Shown here: one piece after another, positions 37,716-46,445 of the stretch
Position numbering within the stretch: position 1 is the first letter of the stretch
How the letters are laid out: each line of letters opens with the position of its first letter
Origin: Cyclobacteriaceae bacterium
GTDB lineage: Bacteria > Bacteroidota > Bacteroidia > Cytophagales > Cyclobacteriaceae
NCBI GenBank assembly: GCA_016787565.1
Contig: JAEUUG010000018.1
Span: 62,001-126,000, forward strand
Direction of reading: 5' to 3'
DNA: 64,000 nt
Translations under genes and position numbers: made by a program
The notes under the pieces: generated by a model
The model's database searches: none
Told to the model about the DNA's origin: nothing
What the model saw: the letters and a program-made list of their open reading frames with translations, nothing else

Positions 37716-39380
37716 ATGAAAAAAAAATATTCCATACTTCTTTTTATCAGCCTTGCTTTAACCAGTTTTGTAACATTCGCACAAAAGGCGAAAGATACAC
37801 GACCCAACATCATTCTTATTATGGTGGATGATATGGGCTACTCCGATATTGGTTCATACGGCTCCGAAATCCAAACACCCAATCTCGACAAGCTTGCTTC
37901 CGAAGGTTTGCGTTTTAAAGAGTTTTATAACAACGCCATCTGCGCACCAACACGAGCGTCATTACTCACTGGCCAATATCAGCATCGTGCTGGTGTCGGA
38001 TACTTTGATGTTGATCTGGGCTTACCTGCCTACCAGGGTTTTCTGAATAAAGAATCATTGACCATTGGTGAAGTATTAAGGAGTTCTGGCTACAGTACTT
38101 TACTCTCTGGCAAGTGGCATGTCGGTAACGATAGCTTGGCGTGGCCTAACCAACGCGGCTTTGACCAGTTCTATGGTGTTATTGGTGGTGGCGCAAATTA
38201 CTTTAACAACTTCCCCATGCCGCTAAACGGAAGGGAGTATCCGGTAGTATTAGTGGAAAACAATAAGCGTCTCAATCCTAAACCTGACAGTTATTACTTT
38301 ACCAATGAGATCACCGATCATGCTGTGAAATTTCTGGATGAGCAAAACAAAGCCAATAAACCATTCTTTTTATATGTAGCCTACACGGCACCACACTGGC
38401 CGCTTCACGCATTACCAGAAGACATTGCAAAATATAAAGGCAAGTACGATAAGGGTTGGGGTGAACTTCGCAAAGAGCGTTACGCCCGCCAACAGCAACT
38501 GGGAATTCTTGAGAAAGACAGTAAACCAGCTGAGCGTGATCCTTCCATTCCGGCTTGGGATAATCTTACGTACGATGAGCAAAAACTATGGGCATCGCGT
38601 ATGGAAGTGTATGCGGCTATGATTGACCGCATGGATCAGGGCGTAGGAAAAATCACCAACAAATTGAAAGAATTGAAAAAAGATGATAACACCCTGATCG
38701 TTTTTATTTCCGATAATGGTGCCGAAGGTGGTAACTATACCCTTGGCGGAAGAGGAAAGCGATTCAATTCAGGCCCTGTAGGAACTGCCGGATCATTTGA
38801 TTATGTCTACAAGAACTGGGCGCATGTTTCCAACACTCCCCTCAATTCCTACAAAGGAAATATGCACGAAGGAGGTATATCTTCTCCACTCATTGCCTGG
38901 TATCCAAAAAAGATAAAAGCCAACACCATTGCAAAAGGTACAGGTCACTTAATTGACCTTGCTCCTACATTCTACGAGTTGGCGGGCGCAAAATACCCAA
39001 CGCAGTTTAATGGCGTGACAACAAACAATCTTGTTGGAAAAAGTCTGGTACCAGTTTTCACTGGCAGCACACAAATAGTAAACCGCAATGAACCTATTTT
39101 CTGGGAGCGTGCCGGAAACAGGGCTGTTCGAAAAGGAAAGTGGAAAATAGTTGCTGATCATCAAAAACCATGGGAATTATATGACCTCGAAAAAGATCGT
39201 GGCGAAACAACGGATGTATCTGCGCAATACCCTGAAGTTGTACGCGAGCTATCGTTTGATTATATACAATGGTCTGCACGTACCGGTGTGGTGGAATATG
39301 AAACGATCAAACCCCGCACAGCACCAGGGCCTCGAACTGAAACTCCAAGGGAACCAACCGTCATCCGGGGCACAAATTAA
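37716..39380 (+). CDS. Cys-type sulfatase (arylsulfatase family), copy 1
   Basis: A 554-residue exported type I sulfatase that releases sulfate from an organic sulfate ester. It has a signal peptide ending TFAQK, metal ligands Asp38-Asp39 in IMVDDMGYSDIG, and the formylglycine site Cys76 in CAPTRASLLTG (C-x-P-x-R). The active residue is made from this Cys by a formylglycine-generating enzyme, encoded five genes on. A Lys/His pair follows in SGKWHVGNDSLAWP. It follows susD by 12 bases. The exact substrate is unknown. Confidence 0.92.
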   Translation: MKKKYSILLFISLALTSFVTFAQKAKDTRPNIILIMVDDMGYSDIGSYGSEIQTPNLDKLASEGLRFKEFYNNAICAPTRASLLTGQYQHRAGVGYFDVDLGLPAYQGFLNKESLTIGEVLRSSGYSTLLSGKWHVGNDSLAWPNQRGFDQFYGVIGGGANYFNNFPMPLNGREYPVVLVENNKRLNPKPDSYYFTNEITDHAVKFLDEQNKANKPFFLYVAYTAPHWPLHALPEDIAKYKGKYDKGWGELRKERYARQQQLGILEKDSKPAERDPSIPAWDNLTYDEQKLWASRMEVYAAMIDRMDQGVGKITNKLKELKKDDNTLIVFISDNGAEGGNYTLGGRGKRFNSGPVGTAGSFDYVYKNWAHVSNTPLNSYKGNMHEGGISSPLIAWYPKKIKANTIAKGTGHLIDLAPTFYELAGAKYPTQFNGVTTNNLVGKSLVPVFTGSTQIVNRNEPIFWERAGNRAVRKGKWKIVADHQKPWELYDLEKDRGETTDVSAQYPEVVRELSFDYIQWSARTGVVEYETIKPRTAPGPRTETPREPTVIRGTN

Positions 39381-39399
39381 AATCTAACATCCTGACATC

Positions 39400-41052
39400 A
39401 TGAAAAAAGTAATTTTAGTTATAGCCCTATTTTTCAGCGTGCTGCATGTGAACTTCGCACAAAAGAAAACAGAATTGAAAAAACCGAATATCATTCTCAT
39501 CATGGTAGATGATATGGGATTTTCCGATATCGGTTCGTATGGTGGCGAGATACAAACACCCAACCTGGATAGACTTGCCGCAGAAGGAATCCGCTTTCGT
39601 GAATTTTACAATAACTCCATCTGTGCTCCAACACGCGCATCCCTTGTAACCGGACAATATCAACATCGCGCAGGCGTGGGATATTTTGATGTAAACTTAG
39701 GTCTCCCCGCTTATCAGGGGTTTCTCAATAAAGAATCACTAACACTGGCAGAGGTGCTCAAACTAAATGGTTACAGCACACTGATGTCAGGAAAATGGCA
39801 TCTCGGAAAAGACAGTTTAGCCTGGCCCAACCAGCGTGGTTTCGAGCAGTTTTACGGATTCATTCCAGGTGCCAGCAACTATTTTGATATTGGTGAATAT
39901 GGCAAAGCTGCCCCGGTTACACTTATTAAGAATAATAAAAAAGAAAACCTGAAACCGGGTGAGTACCTCACCAACAAAATAACTGACAACGCACTTTCTT
40001 TTCTGGATGAACAAAATAAAACCAATAAACCATTTTTTCTGTACTTACCCTTCAACGCACCACACTGGCCGTTGCAGGCTTTACCGGAAGATATTGCCAA
40101 GTACAAAGGAAGATATGATATTGGATGGGATTCGCTACGTCAAGAACGCCTTAGCCGTCAACGGGAATTAGGGATACTGTTACCCAATCAACAAGTATCG
40201 CAGCGTGACCCGGAAGTTCCGCTTTGGGATAATCTTAACTATGATCAAAAACAATTGTGGAAAGCAAAAATGGAAGTGTATGCTGCTATGGTTGACCGTG
40301 TTGACCAAAGCATCGGAAGGGTGCTGACAAAACTCAAAGAACTAAAGAAAGATGATAACACCTTGATCATATTCATTTCTGACAATGGAGCACAGGGTGG
40401 CTATTCGGGCACCAACAGAAGGCAACAACGGAACACCGGACCAATCGGATCTCCGGGTTCGTATGATTACCAGGAACAAAGCTGGGCCTATGTTTCGAAT
40501 ACTCCCTTGCGGCAGTATAAAAATAATATGCATGAAGGAGGCATAAGTTCGCCCTTTATTGCCTGGTTCCCCAAACAAATCAAAGGTGGCGCAATAGTTA
40601 AAGGTACAGCGCATTTGATTGACATCGCGCCTACATTGTATGATGTAGCCGGAGCAAAGTATCCGGCCACTTATAATGGTGTTACAGCTCATACCCTTGC
40701 GGGAAAAAGTCTAATACCGATTCTTAATGGTAATGCGCAGGAAGTAAACCGTGGAGAACCTCTCTTCTGGGAGCGAGCCGGTAACCGTGCCGTGCGAAAA
40801 GATAATTGGAAACTCGTATCAACTTACCCGGGCTATAAATGGGAACTGTTCGATCTCGGTACAGATCGCGGTGAAACTACTGACCTCTCTGGTAAATATC
40901 CAGAACTCGTTAATCAACTCTCCATTGAATATTTTAAATGGGCAGAACGCACCGGAGTAGTGGACTATGATAAAATAAAACCCAGTCAGCCGATGCAAAT
41001 ACCCGGACAAAGTGCATTGCCCAATCCAACAACAGTGCAACGAAACAACTAA
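39400..41052 (+). CDS. Cys-type sulfatase (arylsulfatase family), copy 2
   Basis: A 550-residue sulfatase closely similar to the preceding gene along its whole length: Asp37-Asp38 in IMVDDMGFSDIG, formylglycine site Cys75 in CAPTRASLVTG, SGKWHLGKDSLAWPNQRGFE, and a signal peptide ending VNFAQK. The genes are 19 bases apart and clearly a tandem duplication. Differences are concentrated in the middle and C-terminal parts, so the two may prefer different esters. Confidence 0.92.
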   Translation: MKKVILVIALFFSVLHVNFAQKKTELKKPNIILIMVDDMGFSDIGSYGGEIQTPNLDRLAAEGIRFREFYNNSICAPTRASLVTGQYQHRAGVGYFDVNLGLPAYQGFLNKESLTLAEVLKLNGYSTLMSGKWHLGKDSLAWPNQRGFEQFYGFIPGASNYFDIGEYGKAAPVTLIKNNKKENLKPGEYLTNKITDNALSFLDEQNKTNKPFFLYLPFNAPHWPLQALPEDIAKYKGRYDIGWDSLRQERLSRQRELGILLPNQQVSQRDPEVPLWDNLNYDQKQLWKAKMEVYAAMVDRVDQSIGRVLTKLKELKKDDNTLIIFISDNGAQGGYSGTNRRQQRNTGPIGSPGSYDYQEQSWAYVSNTPLRQYKNNMHEGGISSPFIAWFPKQIKGGAIVKGTAHLIDIAPTLYDVAGAKYPATYNGVTAHTLAGKSLIPILNGNAQEVNRGEPLFWERAGNRAVRKDNWKLVSTYPGYKWELFDLGTDRGETTDLSGKYPELVNQLSIEYFKWAERTGVVDYDKIKPSQPMQIPGQSALPNPTTVQRNN

Positions 41053-41116
41053 AAAAATGAGAACACTGGCTTCAAAGCGGAGCCAGGTGTTCTCAATAAA
41101 ACTAAATTCCACCACC

Positions 41117-41770
41117 ATGAAAACTATCCTATTATCCAGTCTTTTTATCATCCTCTCCACAAGCATCTACGGTCAGAAAAAGGAGTATGATATAAACGCT
41201 CTTTTACAAAAACAAAAACTTACAAGTATCAATCGAAATACCAGTCCAGTAACGGACGGAAAAATCAAAGGAGTTAAACTCGATGAAAATGCTGAAGAGG
41301 GAATCGTGTGGCTAAATGATGTAATTTTCTCCAACGGTACGCTTGAAATTGATCTGCGTGGACAGGATGTTTTTCAACGAAGCTTTCTGGGGCTGGCTTT
41401 TCATGGCGTGAATGATTCAACATATGATGCCGTTTATTTCCGTCCCTTTAATTTTCATGCTGAAGACCCTATTCGGAAAATCCATGCCGTGCAATATATC
41501 AGTCACCCGGTCCATACATGGAAAAAATTGCGCGATGAACAAAATGGAATCTTTGAAAAAGCATTGGTTAACCCACCTGATGCTAATGGGTGGTTTCATG
41601 CACGCATAGAGGTTTCAGATAAAACCATCTCCGTTTATGTAAACAAGGATACTACACCCTCCTTGACGGTAACAAAAATCAGCAATCAAAAAACGGGAAA
41701 AGTTGGACTGTGGGTTGGAGATGGATCCGGTGGCGAATTTGCAAACCTGCGCATTACAAAATCAAAATAA
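41117..41770 (+). CDS. Secreted concanavalin-like lectin-fold protein (DUF1080-like)
   Basis: A 217-residue exported protein. The start at 41117 gives a signal peptide MKTILLSSLFIILSTSIYGQ. The rest has the jelly-roll pattern of DUF1080/laminin-G-like domains: GTLEIDLRGQDVFQRSFLGL, YDAVYFRPFNFHAEDP, WFHARIEVSDKTISVYVNKD and GKVGLWVGDGSGGEFANLRI. Such domains bind or hydrolyse glycans. Its place between sulfatases and a binding protein suggests recognition of a sulfated sugar, which is inference. Confidence 0.8.
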   Translation: MKTILLSSLFIILSTSIYGQKKEYDINALLQKQKLTSINRNTSPVTDGKIKGVKLDENAEEGIVWLNDVIFSNGTLEIDLRGQDVFQRSFLGLAFHGVNDSTYDAVYFRPFNFHAEDPIRKIHAVQYISHPVHTWKKLRDEQNGIFEKALVNPPDANGWFHARIEVSDKTISVYVNKDTTPSLTVTKISNQKTGKVGLWVGDGSGGEFANLRITKSK

Positions 41771-41776
41771 ATTCTT

Positions 41777-42754
41777 ATGCAAAAAGCAATAGCTCCTTTT
41801 TTGATCCTGATGGCAGCAAGTCTGTTGTCTACCGCACAACAAAACAATCCCGGCATTGTGAAAATCCGGGGTACAAAGCTCACCTACCCGTTGGTGGAAA
41901 AGTGGATCAACGAATTTTCAAAGGAGTACCCACATATCAAAGTTTCCATTGCCGCAACTGCTCCTGCAGATAGCATTGATTTCACCATTGCTTCCTATGC
42001 CCTGACATCAACGGATCTGGATGCGAATCAAGCAAGCGCTGTTGTAAGCCGATATGTACAACTTCCAGTGGCTAACAGTAAGCGACCAGACCTTGCCACC
42101 TTGCAGTCGACTGGCATCACAGAAAAAAATCTGCGCAACTTATTTTTCTCACCGAGTACGCCAACATTCCTGCCATCTGCACAAACACCAACACTTTATA
42201 TTCGTGACAGACCGGTTTGTGCCGTGAAAGCATTTGCAGATCATTTTGGTGATAACCCGAAAGAAATAAAAGGAACCGGGATAAAAGGAGATGACAGCGA
42301 CCTTGCCGATGCCGTTCGAAACGACATCAATGGTTTATCTTTTAACAACCTCGGTTTTATTTATGATAGTAAAACCCGAAAAATTTCAGATGGACTTGCT
42401 GTCATCCCACTCGACCTTAACGAAAATGGAAAGATTGACAAGGAAGAGCAAATTTATGGTACACTTGACAGCGTTATTGAGTTTATAGAAAAAACGCATC
42501 ATCCAAAATTCATAACTGAAAATGTAAACTTTATTTTCAAAAAAAATTCAACGAATACAAATGCCGGAATTTTCCTGTACTGGGTGCTCACTACCGGTCA
42601 GCAATACCATCATCAACTTGGATTTGTCAGCGTTGATAAAACGCTGATTTCAGAAGAACGCACAATAATTTCCTCCGCCTTCAACCTGAACGCTGCTTCT
42701 TGTGAGACCACAAACGACCTGATGAAAAAACGAAAATCAAATAAGCCCAACTAG
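41777..42754 (+). CDS. PstS-like periplasmic substrate-binding protein, copy 1
   Basis: A 325-residue type II periplasmic binding protein with a signal peptide ending in STAQQ. The N-terminal RGTKLTYPLVEKWINEFSKE corresponds to the phosphate-binding-protein start (here RGTKLTYP), so the ligand is probably an anion, and a sulfate-like anion is suggested by context. A loop PLDLNENGKIDKEE has the calcium EF-hand spacing. No ABC permease or ATPase gene is in the island, so how it passes ligand on is unclear. It is paralogous to the protein at 46517. Confidence 0.82.
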   Translation: MQKAIAPFLILMAASLLSTAQQNNPGIVKIRGTKLTYPLVEKWINEFSKEYPHIKVSIAATAPADSIDFTIASYALTSTDLDANQASAVVSRYVQLPVANSKRPDLATLQSTGITEKNLRNLFFSPSTPTFLPSAQTPTLYIRDRPVCAVKAFADHFGDNPKEIKGTGIKGDDSDLADAVRNDINGLSFNNLGFIYDSKTRKISDGLAVIPLDLNENGKIDKEEQIYGTLDSVIEFIEKTHHPKFITENVNFIFKKNSTNTNAGIFLYWVLTTGQQYHHQLGFVSVDKTLISEERTIISSAFNLNAASCETTNDLMKKRKSNKPN

Positions 42755-42757
42755 TAC

Positions 42758-43612
42758 ATGAAAAAAGCTTGTATCAATCTGCTCGTTTTTCTCCTGGCAG
42801 CCATAGGAACAGGGACACTGCTTTCCTTTCAGTCCGACACTACAGAAAATGATTTAATGGTTTTGGTAAAGGGAGGTCTTCTCAAAACCGTTGATCCGGT
42901 AACCAACAAAAATATCGAGGTGAACATTAAACCTTTTTTGCTCGACAAAAATCTGGTTACCGTAGCCGAGTTTGAAGCCTTTGTGTACGCCACTCACTAT
43001 GTAACCGAAGCAGAAAATTTTGGTAATGCTGGTGTGTTCGATGATGTTATCCATCAATGGTCGTTAATTGATGGGGCAGACTTCCGTTATCCCTTTGGCA
43101 GAAACAAACCCAAGGCGGAAGGCAATCATCCCGTTACACAAGTTTCGTGGAACGATGCCATTGCCTATGTACAATGGAAAGGTAAAAGGCTCCCTACGCA
43201 ATGGGAATGGGAGCTCGCTGCAAAAAATGGTGAGAATTCAGATCAGCAATATACGTGGGGTGAAAACCTCATCGTAGGAGGTCAATACAAAGCCAATACA
43301 TGGCAGGGAAGTTTCCCCTATTACAATACAAAAGAAGATGGATACGCCTACACTTCTCCAGTAGGTGCCTTTGGAAAAAACAAATTAGGTCTGACGGATA
43401 TGGGTGGAAATGTATGGCAATGGTGTGAGGACAGTATTGAGCCAACTCCTCGCGAAGCCGAGATTGATCCATCAACGAGAAAAGTAACACGTGGTGGTTC
43501 ATTTTTATGTGATCCGATGGTGTGTCACGGATTTCAGGTGAAAGGTCGCGCATCCTCCACACCGGAGTCATCCATGGTGCACATTGGTTTTCGGTGCGCG
43601 AAAAATCCGTAA
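42758..43612 (+). CDS. Formylglycine-generating enzyme (sulfatase-modifying factor)
   Basis: Aerobic enzyme that oxidises the sulfatase active-site Cys to formylglycine. It is 284 residues with a signal peptide (KKACINLLVFLLAAIGTGTL), so it works in the periplasm, where both sulfatases go. The FGE fold motifs are present (HPVTQVSWNDAIAYVQWKGK, LPTQWEWELAAK, MGGNVWQWCED), as are the two catalytic cysteines Cys251 and Cys256 in GGSFLCDPMVCHGF with GFRCAKNP at the end. Many SUMF1-like proteins lack both Cys; this one has them, so it is a real FGE. Confidence 0.93.
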   Translation: MKKACINLLVFLLAAIGTGTLLSFQSDTTENDLMVLVKGGLLKTVDPVTNKNIEVNIKPFLLDKNLVTVAEFEAFVYATHYVTEAENFGNAGVFDDVIHQWSLIDGADFRYPFGRNKPKAEGNHPVTQVSWNDAIAYVQWKGKRLPTQWEWELAAKNGENSDQQYTWGENLIVGGQYKANTWQGSFPYYNTKEDGYAYTSPVGAFGKNKLGLTDMGGNVWQWCEDSIEPTPREAEIDPSTRKVTRGGSFLCDPMVCHGFQVKGRASSTPESSMVHIGFRCAKNP

Positions 43613-43617
43613 TCTGC

Positions 43618-44040
43618 CTATGATCGGTGAATGCGTGCCAGATCACCTATTGTATTATTGGAAAGAATTTTCAACGTGGCATCCCGGACTTCTTTAAATA
43701 ATTTATTGATTGAGCACTTCTTCTCATTCTCGCATAATCCGCACGATTCATAAAAATTCAAAGACACACATGGTAGCATCGCTACTGCACCATCAATCAG
43801 CCGAATGACATCAATAATACGAATTTGATCGGCATGTTTAATCATGTAATAGCCGCCACCTTTACCTTTCTTACTTCCCAAGACACCTGCGTTTTTCAAA
43901 TCCAGTAGAATGACTTCGAGAAATTTATGTGGAATGCTCTTGGCATCTGCTATTTCCACAATAGTTGTGCATTCTTTCTCGTGCTTTTCTGTCAAATAAA
44001 TTAGTGCGTGAATAGCGTACTGACACTTTTTGGATAGCAT
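43618..44040 (-). CDS. Rrf2-family transcriptional regulator with Cys cluster
   Basis: A 140-residue winged-helix regulator like IscR, CymR and NsrR. The DNA-binding part is LSKKCQYAIHALIYLTEKHE with SIPHKFLEVILLDLKNAGVL and the wing GSKKGKGGGYYMIK. The C-terminal half has Cys91, Cys100, Cys103 and Cys109 (CVSLNFYESCGLCENEKKC), like the Fe-S or thiol-sensing loop of IscR/NsrR, though the spacing is not identical. It is convergent with the FGE gene (5-base gap). The nearby repeated 19-nt motif is its best candidate operator. Confidence 0.9.
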   Translation of the reverse strand: MLSKKCQYAIHALIYLTEKHEKECTTIVEIADAKSIPHKFLEVILLDLKNAGVLGSKKGKGGGYYMIKHADQIRIIDVIRLIDGAVAMLPCVSLNFYESCGLCENEKKCSINKLFKEVRDATLKILSNNTIGDLARIHRS

Positions 44041-44064
44041 AGCTGCAGGATTTTAAATTTCTGC

Positions 44065-44172
44065 TTAGCGTAAAGGTGTTAAATAATAAAGTTTACTCAA
44101 AGAAGTATTTGATTGTCCTGCAGGAGCTTGCCCCGAAAGACCGTCAGCTCTAAGTGCTAAACCTGACATCAT
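44065..44172 (-). CDS. Possible 35-aa leader ORF upstream of the Rrf2 gene
   Basis: Two tandem ATG codons (44172, 44169) open a 35-codon frame that ends at TAA 44065, 24 bases before the Rrf2 start. The peptide runs MMSGLALRADGLSGQAPAGQ and ends KLYYLTPLR. No Cys and no recognised family. It is preceded by a long T-run on this strand. Weak evidence: it could be a regulatory ORF or chance. Confidence 0.3.
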   Translation of the reverse strand: MMSGLALRADGLSGQAPAGQSNTSLSKLYYLTPLR

Positions 44173-44221
44173 TAAAAAAAAAATAAAATGGTTGCAGAAA
44201 TAAAATATACTATTAATATTT

Positions 44222-44240
44222 GTCTATAGATTTAGTAGAT
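44222..44240 (+). promoter_or_regulatory. 19-nt regulatory motif, copy 2
   Basis: GTCTATAGATTTAGTAGAT, differing from copy 1 at one position. TTTG at 44219-44222 could be a -33 element for the rightward operon. The motif lies between the Rrf2 gene (-) and the hydrolase operon (+), so it could control both. Confidence 0.6.
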
Positions 44241-44241
44241 T

Positions 44242-44286
44242 TTCAATTCCACCACAGGAAAGCATCCGCTTTAGATTGAATTTTTT
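44242..44286 (+). terminator. Attenuator-like nested hairpin with T-run
   Basis: TTCAAT (44242-44247) pairs with ATTGAA (44275-44280), enclosing AAAGC (44259-44263) paired with GCTTT (44268-44272); TTTTTT follows. It sits just after copy 2 of the motif and before the first ORF of the operon, a position suited to transcription attenuation. Confidence 0.45.
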
Positions 44287-44319
44287 CCGGATCAGTGTAG
44301 AAACTCAAAAACAACTGCT

Positions 44320-44418
44320 ATGATTAAGAACATTAATTTAGATCGGCTGATTGGCTTGCTGATCATTGCCATTACCTCGCTTACCACGCCTATACTCATC
44401 TTTCTGTGGATTGGTTAA
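44320..44418 (+). CDS. Tiny membrane peptide (32 aa)
   Basis: ATG 44320 to TAA 44418. A short polar start (MIKNINLDR) is followed by one hydrophobic helix (LIGLLIIAITSLTTPILIFL) and WIG. It is the first ORF of the hydrolase operon, 12 bases before the next ATG, so it is very likely transcribed. It may be a leader ORF or a small membrane protein. Not recognised. Confidence 0.5.
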   Translation: MIKNINLDRLIGLLIIAITSLTTPILIFLWIG

Positions 44419-44430
44419 CCATTCTTTTAG

Positions 44431-45168
44431 ATGTTTACAGATTATAAACCTCATTTTGATGTTGGTGAGGGAGATGCCATCATCCTGCTTTACGGTCTCT
44501 TTGGAAACCTTAGCAACTGGGGGCATGTGGCCCATGAGTTTTCCGGAACCAATCGGGTCATTATTCCAAGGTTACCATTTTACTCAAGTCTGATCATGCT
44601 CGAACGGCTTGATACGTTGGTGGATTACCTGGAAGCCTTCATTACACACCATGAACTGAACAAAGTGATCCTTATGGGAAATTCCCTGGGCGGACACATT
44701 GCTTTACTGTATGCGCATCGTCAACCACGCAAGGTTAAAAAATTAGTCCTCACAGGAAGCTCTGGTCTTTTCGAAAATTCATTTGGAGGAACATTCCCTA
44801 GGGTGAAAGATTATCAATACATCCGCGAAAAAGTTCAGCAGACATTTTATAAACCCGAGGTTGCAACAAAGGAACTAGTTGATGAAGTTTACGCCACCGT
44901 GCAAAGCCGATCCAAAACCTTGAGCATAATCGGATTGGCACGTGCAGCACAACGGCATAACCTGGCCAATACACTCGATCAGGTTACAACACATACACTG
45001 CTGATTTGGGGACTTCAGGATACTATTACACCACCAGAAGTGGCGTTGGATTTTCATGAATTACTACCGAAGTCTGAAATCATTTTTCTTGATCACTGCG
45101 GACATGTACCCATGATGGAGCAGCCTAAACTTTTTAATCACCACGTTCGTGAATTTCTGGAACGCTAG
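44431..45168 (+). CDS. Alpha/beta hydrolase
   Basis: A 245-residue alpha/beta hydrolase of unknown substrate. Motifs: oxyanion region LLYGLFGNLSNW, nucleophile Ser85 in GNSLGG, acid in LIWGLQDTITPPEV, and base His in DHCGHVPMMEQP. The sequence type is close to carbon-carbon bond hydrolases and haloperoxidase-like enzymes. No signal peptide. It overlaps the next gene by 20 bases, so the two are coupled. Its role in sulfur use, if any, is not clear from sequence. Confidence 0.88.
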   Translation: MFTDYKPHFDVGEGDAIILLYGLFGNLSNWGHVAHEFSGTNRVIIPRLPFYSSLIMLERLDTLVDYLEAFITHHELNKVILMGNSLGGHIALLYAHRQPRKVKKLVLTGSSGLFENSFGGTFPRVKDYQYIREKVQQTFYKPEVATKELVDEVYATVQSRSKTLSIIGLARAAQRHNLANTLDQVTTHTLLIWGLQDTITPPEVALDFHELLPKSEIIFLDHCGHVPMMEQPKLFNHHVREFLER

Positions 45169-46374
45169 TAATCTGAATTATGCCGCCCTGGCTATCCCCG
45201 GATTCTTCCTTTTTCTGGGATTAGAATATTTCGCTGCCCTTAAGCAAAAGCGAAGCTCACTCTTTAACTTTGATAGCTCCATTGCCAATATCAGCATTGG
45301 TATTGCCGAGCGGCTGATGAGTCTTTTCATGACGGCAAGTTTTTATGGTGCGTTCGTTTATGTATATGAAAACTTTGCACTCTTTGAGATTCCCAATACC
45401 TGGGTAGTTTGGGTTGCCATGCTCTTGGCCACTGATCTGGTTTGGTACTGGTATCATCGGTGTGGACATGAAATAAATCTTTTTTGGGCTGCACACATCG
45501 TTCATCACCATAGTGAAGAATTCAATTACAGCGTATCGGCCAGGATTACGATTTTTCAAGCCTTGATCAGAAACGTGTTCTGGTGTCTGTTGCCGCTTGT
45601 TGGTTTTCATCCTACCATGGTCATGGCAACACTTATCATTCATGGTGCATATTCTTTTTTTACACATACGCAGCTGATTCCCAAACTCAGATGGCTTGAA
45701 AATATTCTCATTACTCCATCACACCACCGCGTACATCATGCAGCGAATGAAAAATACCTGAACAAAAACTATGGCGACCTTTTTGTTTTTTGGGACAACT
45801 CTTCGGAACATTTCAGAAAGAAGAGGAGAAACCTGTATTTGGCATTACGCATCCTTTAAAAAGCCATAGTTTCATCTGGCAACATGTTCACTATTTTTTA
45901 GAAATGTTCTATGCAGTTTCCGTCACTCCCGGGGTGTGGAATAAATTGAAAATCATCTTTGGTAAGCCGGAAATGTTAGACCAGAACATTCGTCCTCAAC
46001 TGGAGAAGATTTATCTCCAGCCAAAAACAGCATCTAAAACAACATTTCGTTATAAAGCCTACCTGGTTATTCAAATCATTGTCAATGTCCTGATTCTGTT
46101 TTTGGTTACCTTATTTTACTTTCAAATAGGGCTTCCTGAACTTACGGCATCGACTCTATTTATTTTGATAACCCTGATTAACTGTGGTGCCTTGCTGGAA
46201 CAGCGTACCTGGATTTATTACCTGGAATACCTCCGGCTGATCGTTGTTATCAGCTATATAAGTTATTGCCTTGAACAGCCCCTGGTACTGTTCGTCAGCA
46301 TCCTCGGCATTGCACTGCTCCTCTGGTCAAACCGTCAAATTCGCCCATGGTATCTGAATTTTATTTACGGATAA
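45149..46374 (+). pseudogene. Fatty acid hydroxylase/sterol desaturase family gene, frameshifted
   Basis: The first 236-residue frame (45149-45859) has membrane helices and all His boxes of the di-iron hydroxylase family: HRCGH (103-107), HIVHHH (116-121) and HHRVHH (192-197). It ends in unrelated sequence after YGDLFVFWDN. The correct continuation, LFGTFQKEEEKPVFGITHPL and about 170 more residues with four helices, is in the next frame (45790-46374). One missing base near 45798-45802 (after GGGACAA) explains it. Either a real frameshift or a sequencing error. The function would be oxygen-dependent hydroxylation of a lipid. Confidence 0.85.
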
Positions 46375-46445
46375 GGATTTATTGCAATCGTTTGAAATAC
46401 CCTCTGAAGACCTGTCGTGGTAAATATTTAATTATTCACCCTATT

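Noticed and set aside
39427..41166. Minus-strand ORFs inside the second sulfatase gene
   Set aside because: Shadows of a strongly supported sulfatase on the plus strand.
44100..44175. Riboswitch-like sequence with AGTGCTAAACC in the Rrf2/hydrolase divergent region
   Set aside because: One short match to SAM-type GTGCTAA, but no other S-box part (no GATGA or GCAACC), so no aptamer can be drawn.
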